Source of the DNA: Oscillospiraceae bacterium
GTDB lineage: Bacteria > Bacillota > Clostridia > Lachnospirales > Lachnospiraceae
NCBI GenBank assembly: GCA_021771715.1
Contig: JAETOO010000004.1
Location: 1 to 64,000, forward strand
Direction of reading: 5' to 3'
DNA: 64,000 nt
The notes beneath the pieces are model-generated. The model saw only the letters and a list, made by a program, of their open reading frames with translations. It had not been told where the DNA came from and ran no database searches. The position numbers and the translations under genes are program-made. Below are positions 61,531-64,000 of this stretch, piece by piece (the first letter of the stretch is position 1; each line of letters begins with the position of its first letter).

Positions 61531-61545
61531 TTGCAACCGGTTGCC
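61531..61545 (+). promoter_or_regulatory. Candidate CcpA cre or LacI-type operator
   Basis: TTGCAACCGGTTGCC matches the WTGNAANCGNWNNCW catabolite-response consensus at every position but the last, and its core GCAACCGGTTGC is a perfect palindrome with a central CG, the form of LacI-family operators. It lies 44 bp upstream of the binding-protein gene, where it could repress the importer when preferred sugars are present. Confidence 0.6.
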
Positions 61546-61588
61546 AACACGTTTTGTCCAACCGGACGACAAGGGAAGGAGCAGAAAA

Positions 61589-62887
61589 ATGACAAGCAAC
61601 AACAAAAAACTTTTTACGGCTGTCCTCTTCGGCACAGCTATGGCAGCGATGGCAGGCGGAGTGACCGCTTCCGCTGCAGAACTCTCCGGCGATCTCGACA
61701 TCTGGGCATGGGGCGCAGATGACGAGGCAAAGTCCAGGGAGAACGCGCTTGAGATCTTCAAGGAGGAGCATCCGGAGCTGAATCTCACCTACACGATTAT
61801 CCCGACCGCTGACAGCGTATGGGACCAGAAGGCGGCGGCAGCGCTCTCCTCCGGCTCGGCAGGCGACGTCATGCAGATGAGCCCGGACTACTACGGAATG
61901 AACACCGAGTTCTACATTGACCTGAATCCGTACGTGGAAAAAGAAGGCGTGAACCTCGACGAAGTGCTCACACCGGGCATCATCGACGGCTACTACGACG
62001 CGGACGGCAAGCTCGAGGGCTTCCCGAACCACACGAACTGCTTCGTCATGGCTTACAATAAGGACATGTTCGACGACGCGGGCGTCGCTTATCCGGAAGA
62101 GGGCTGGACGCTCCAGGATATGGCAAACTGGGGCACCGCTTTCGTGAGCGGCGAGGGTGCGAACAAGACGTACGCACTCGCAAAGCACTGGGTCATGAAC
62201 AATATCATGCTCTACTCCGGCGGCGGACTTCCGTATGAGGAGGATCTCTCCAAGGCAAACATGAGCACCGATAAGGTCGTGGAGGCACTCACACTTTACA
62301 ATACCCTGATCAGCAACGGCCTCATCCCGGATGACACGGCTCAGGAGACCATCCCGGCCGAGACGCTTTTCGTATCCGGCAAGACGGCAATGTATCCGTG
62401 CGGCGGCTTCGAGGCGATCACCGTCACGAACGACGCGGACGAGAACGGCATCAATATCGGCTTCACCAGCATGCCGAGCGATCCGGACGGCAAGGAAATC
62501 AACGTGCAGTACGCTACCGGCTGGGCGATCACGACCACGAGCGAGAACCCGGATGCAGGCTGGCAGTTCCTGAAGGAAATCGCTTACGAGAACGACGCAA
62601 TGGCTGAGGCGATCGCAGTGTGCGGCATCCCGGCAAACAAGAAGATCGCAGACACGACCTACGCAGAGACCACTTACCTGGGCGACGGCCTCGACAACAG
62701 CTACTACGTAGAGCACCTTGGCAATTCTCATCTGAATCCGTGGGGCGGCACGCTCGCTTCCTCCGGAGATATCTGGGAGACAATGGTACAGTCTGTTACC
62801 CTCGACGGGCAGGATCCGCAGGCAGTTGTTGACCAGTACGGTCCGCAGATTGACACGGAGTTTGCTTCTTACGGCTTCAATAACTAA
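61589..62887 (+). CDS. Family 1 extracellular sugar-binding protein of an ABC importer
   Basis: 432-residue binding protein. The signal peptide (LFTAVLFGTAMAAMAGG, then VTASAAEL) has no Cys, so it is not a classical lipoprotein. The mature part has the SBP_bac_1 pattern: DLDIWAWG, ALEIFKEEHPELNLTY, AAALSSGSAGDVMQM, FVMAYNKDMFDDAG, GWAITTTSENPDAGWQFLKEI. It feeds the two permeases that follow. Its neighbours suggest xylo-oligosaccharides. The ATG at 61589 has AAGGGAAGGAG upstream. Confidence 0.9.
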   Translation: MTSNNKKLFTAVLFGTAMAAMAGGVTASAAELSGDLDIWAWGADDEAKSRENALEIFKEEHPELNLTYTIIPTADSVWDQKAAAALSSGSAGDVMQMSPDYYGMNTEFYIDLNPYVEKEGVNLDEVLTPGIIDGYYDADGKLEGFPNHTNCFVMAYNKDMFDDAGVAYPEEGWTLQDMANWGTAFVSGEGANKTYALAKHWVMNNIMLYSGGGLPYEEDLSKANMSTDKVVEALTLYNTLISNGLIPDDTAQETIPAETLFVSGKTAMYPCGGFEAITVTNDADENGINIGFTSMPSDPDGKEINVQYATGWAITTTSENPDAGWQFLKEIAYENDAMAEAIAVCGIPANKKIADTTYAETTYLGDGLDNSYYVEHLGNSHLNPWGGTLASSGDIWETMVQSVTLDGQDPQAVVDQYGPQIDTEFASYGFNN

Positions 62888-62901
62888 TCAGATATTACCG
62901 T

Positions 62902-62936
62902 AAAATGCAGAGGAGGTCTTCCTCCTCTGCATTTTT
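62902..62936 (+). terminator. Strong hairpin between sugar-binding protein and permease genes
   Basis: AAAATGCAGAGGAGG (62902-62916) pairs with CCTCCTCTGCATTTT (62921-62935), a 15-bp stem with TCTT loop, ending in a T-run. It looks like a partial terminator that keeps the binding protein in excess over permeases. Confidence 0.85.
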
Positions 62937-62953
62937 ATTCAGGAGGAAACAAG

Positions 62954-63859
62954 ATGAAGGAAAAAAAGAAACGGAAACTCTCCGGCATCGAGCGCCGGAA
63001 CGCCATCAATTTTTATCTCTATATTTCACCCTGGCTCTTATTCTTTCTCGTGCTGACCGTCTATCCGATGATCAAATCCTTTTGTCTCGCGTTTACGGAT
63101 TCCGGCTTCACCGGGGAGGGAACCTTTGTCGGACTCGCCAATTTTATCCAGGCTTTCCAGGTGGATGCCCTGTTCTGGCCTGCTTTTAAAAATACAATCT
63201 GCTACGTGCTCATGTACGTTCCGCTCAGTCTCGTCATCTCCTTCGTGCTTGGCTGGCTGCTGAGCCGCAAGGTGAAGTTCCTGGGACTCTGGCGCACCAT
63301 TTTTTACCTGCCGTACATCACCGCAGGCGTCGCCGTCACCATCCTCTGGGGCTGGATCTTCAACGGCAGCTACGGCGTCCTGAACTATTTTCTCTCCCTG
63401 TTCGGCATCACCGGGCCGAACTGGCTGGGCGACAAGCACCTCGCGCTCGGCTGTATCGTTGTCATGTGCCTGTGGTCGCTGGGCAACCAGATCCTGATCA
63501 TGCTGGCCGGGATCCAGGACATCCCCGCATCGCTCTATGAGAGCGCACAGATCGACGGGGCGAGCACGCTGCGCCAGGTATTTTCCATCACGCTGCCGCT
63601 GTCCACGCCGACGATCTACTTCAACCTCGTCATCGGCACGATCTCTGCGTTCCAGCTCTTCAACCAGCCGTACATCCTGACGAACGGCGGCCCGGTCAAC
63701 TCCACGCTGACCGTCGCGATGCTGATCTTCCGGAACGCGTTTGAGTACGGCAAGATGGGCTACGCATCCTGTATCGCATGGTGCCTGTTCATCGTCATCA
63801 TGATCGTGACCGGCATCATCCAGACGACACAGAAGAAGTGGGTCTTCTACAACGACTGA
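62954..63859 (+). CDS. Sugar ABC transporter permease, MalF-type
   Basis: 301-residue inner-membrane permease with six TMs (first at about 26-45) and the EAA loop EnsAQIDGASTLRQVFSITLPL (LPLSTP end) that couples to the ATPase. The FNGSYGVLNYFLSLFG loop is typical of MalF/UgpA. AGGAGGAAAC precedes the ATG. The ATPase is not in the window; these importers often share one (MsmK-type). Confidence 0.92.
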   Translation: MKEKKKRKLSGIERRNAINFYLYISPWLLFFLVLTVYPMIKSFCLAFTDSGFTGEGTFVGLANFIQAFQVDALFWPAFKNTICYVLMYVPLSLVISFVLGWLLSRKVKFLGLWRTIFYLPYITAGVAVTILWGWIFNGSYGVLNYFLSLFGITGPNWLGDKHLALGCIVVMCLWSLGNQILIMLAGIQDIPASLYESAQIDGASTLRQVFSITLPLSTPTIYFNLVIGTISAFQLFNQPYILTNGGPVNSTLTVAMLIFRNAFEYGKMGYASCIAWCLFIVIMIVTGIIQTTQKKWVFYND

Positions 63860-63876
63860 CCGAAAGGAGCGCGCTA

Positions 63877-64000
63877 TGAAAAAGAAAAACCCAATGTCCA
63901 AATCTGCGGCGCACCGCCTGCAGATGACTGTCATCTACATCATCCTGATCCTCTGCGCGATCGTCTGCATTTTCCCGTTTCTGTGGATGCTGACCACGGC
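63877..64000 (+). CDS. Sugar ABC transporter permease, MalG-type, 5' part
   Basis: The ATG at 63877 follows the first permease by 17 bp with AAAGGAG upstream, and the frame stays open to the window end. The 41 residues seen have a basic start and a first TM (VIYIILILCAIVCIFPFLWM), the layout of MalG-type partners. The rest is beyond the window. Confidence 0.85.

Noticed and set aside
61472-62731. 419-residue open frame opposite the sugar-binding protein gene
   Set aside because: Shadow of a gene with signal peptide and family motifs; it would also cover the cre-like site and promoter region.

Overview
The window is a chromosomal segment of a GC-rich, spore-forming Firmicute, most likely a gut Lachnospiraceae. 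Supporting signs are a SpoVT sporulation regulator, consensus sigma-A promoters with strong AGGAGG ribosome binding sites, AT-rich promoters in a GC-rich background, three peptide-type ABC importers, and a xylan locus built from GH39, GH43 and a family-1 sugar ABC importer. The family assignment is inferred from gene content; no 16S gene is present.

Layout. 0-4.9 kb: lower-GC defence-like block with a DUF3800-like partial gene, hsdS, hsdM and a divergent class II Fic AMP-transferase bracketed by copies of one 9-bp motif. 4.9-17.6 kb: a Bce-type peptide-antibiotic resistance set (permease, ATPase, kinase) whose response regulator lies 5.8 kb away, separated by a heterodimeric ABC exporter, a HepT/MntA toxin-antitoxin pair and small enzymes; then an EamA permease bracketed by two related hairpin repeats. 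17.9-44.3 kb: three complete oligopeptide/dipeptide/nickel-type ABC importers, interleaved with tRNA-Gln(CUG), pncB, spoVT, a TRIC-like channel, tRNA-Thr(GGU), a phospholipase-D-like protein and a C39-like peptidase. 45.4-50.2 kb: accessory toxin block with a second C39-like peptidase, barstar, a tethered barnase, a PIN-like protein, an ImmA/IrrE-type metalloprotease and an XRE regulator. 50.6-64 kb: hemicellulose region with GH43, a Gld-type ABC module, a GH35-like enzyme and GH39 on the minus strand, and an AraC regulator plus sugar ABC importer on the plus strand.

How it fits together. The right end takes up and splits xylo-oligosaccharides under an AraC regulator that carries a 10-C tract. 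The three Opp systems in the middle scavenge peptides. The Bce set and the heterodimeric exporter handle toxic peptides or drugs, and the hsd, Fic, HepT/MntA and barnase/PIN blocks are conflict systems.

The most unusual signals are repeats. A 285-bp element has a 14-bp terminal inverted repeat and two tandem hairpins whose stems differ by compensated base pairs. Four genes have their 3' ends, stop codon included, repeated in short tandem arrays directly downstream (units of about 17, 36, 41 and 42 bp). Other oddities are four substrate-binding proteins with no usable lipobox cysteine, and a peptide importer whose permease and binding protein are both far larger than usual.
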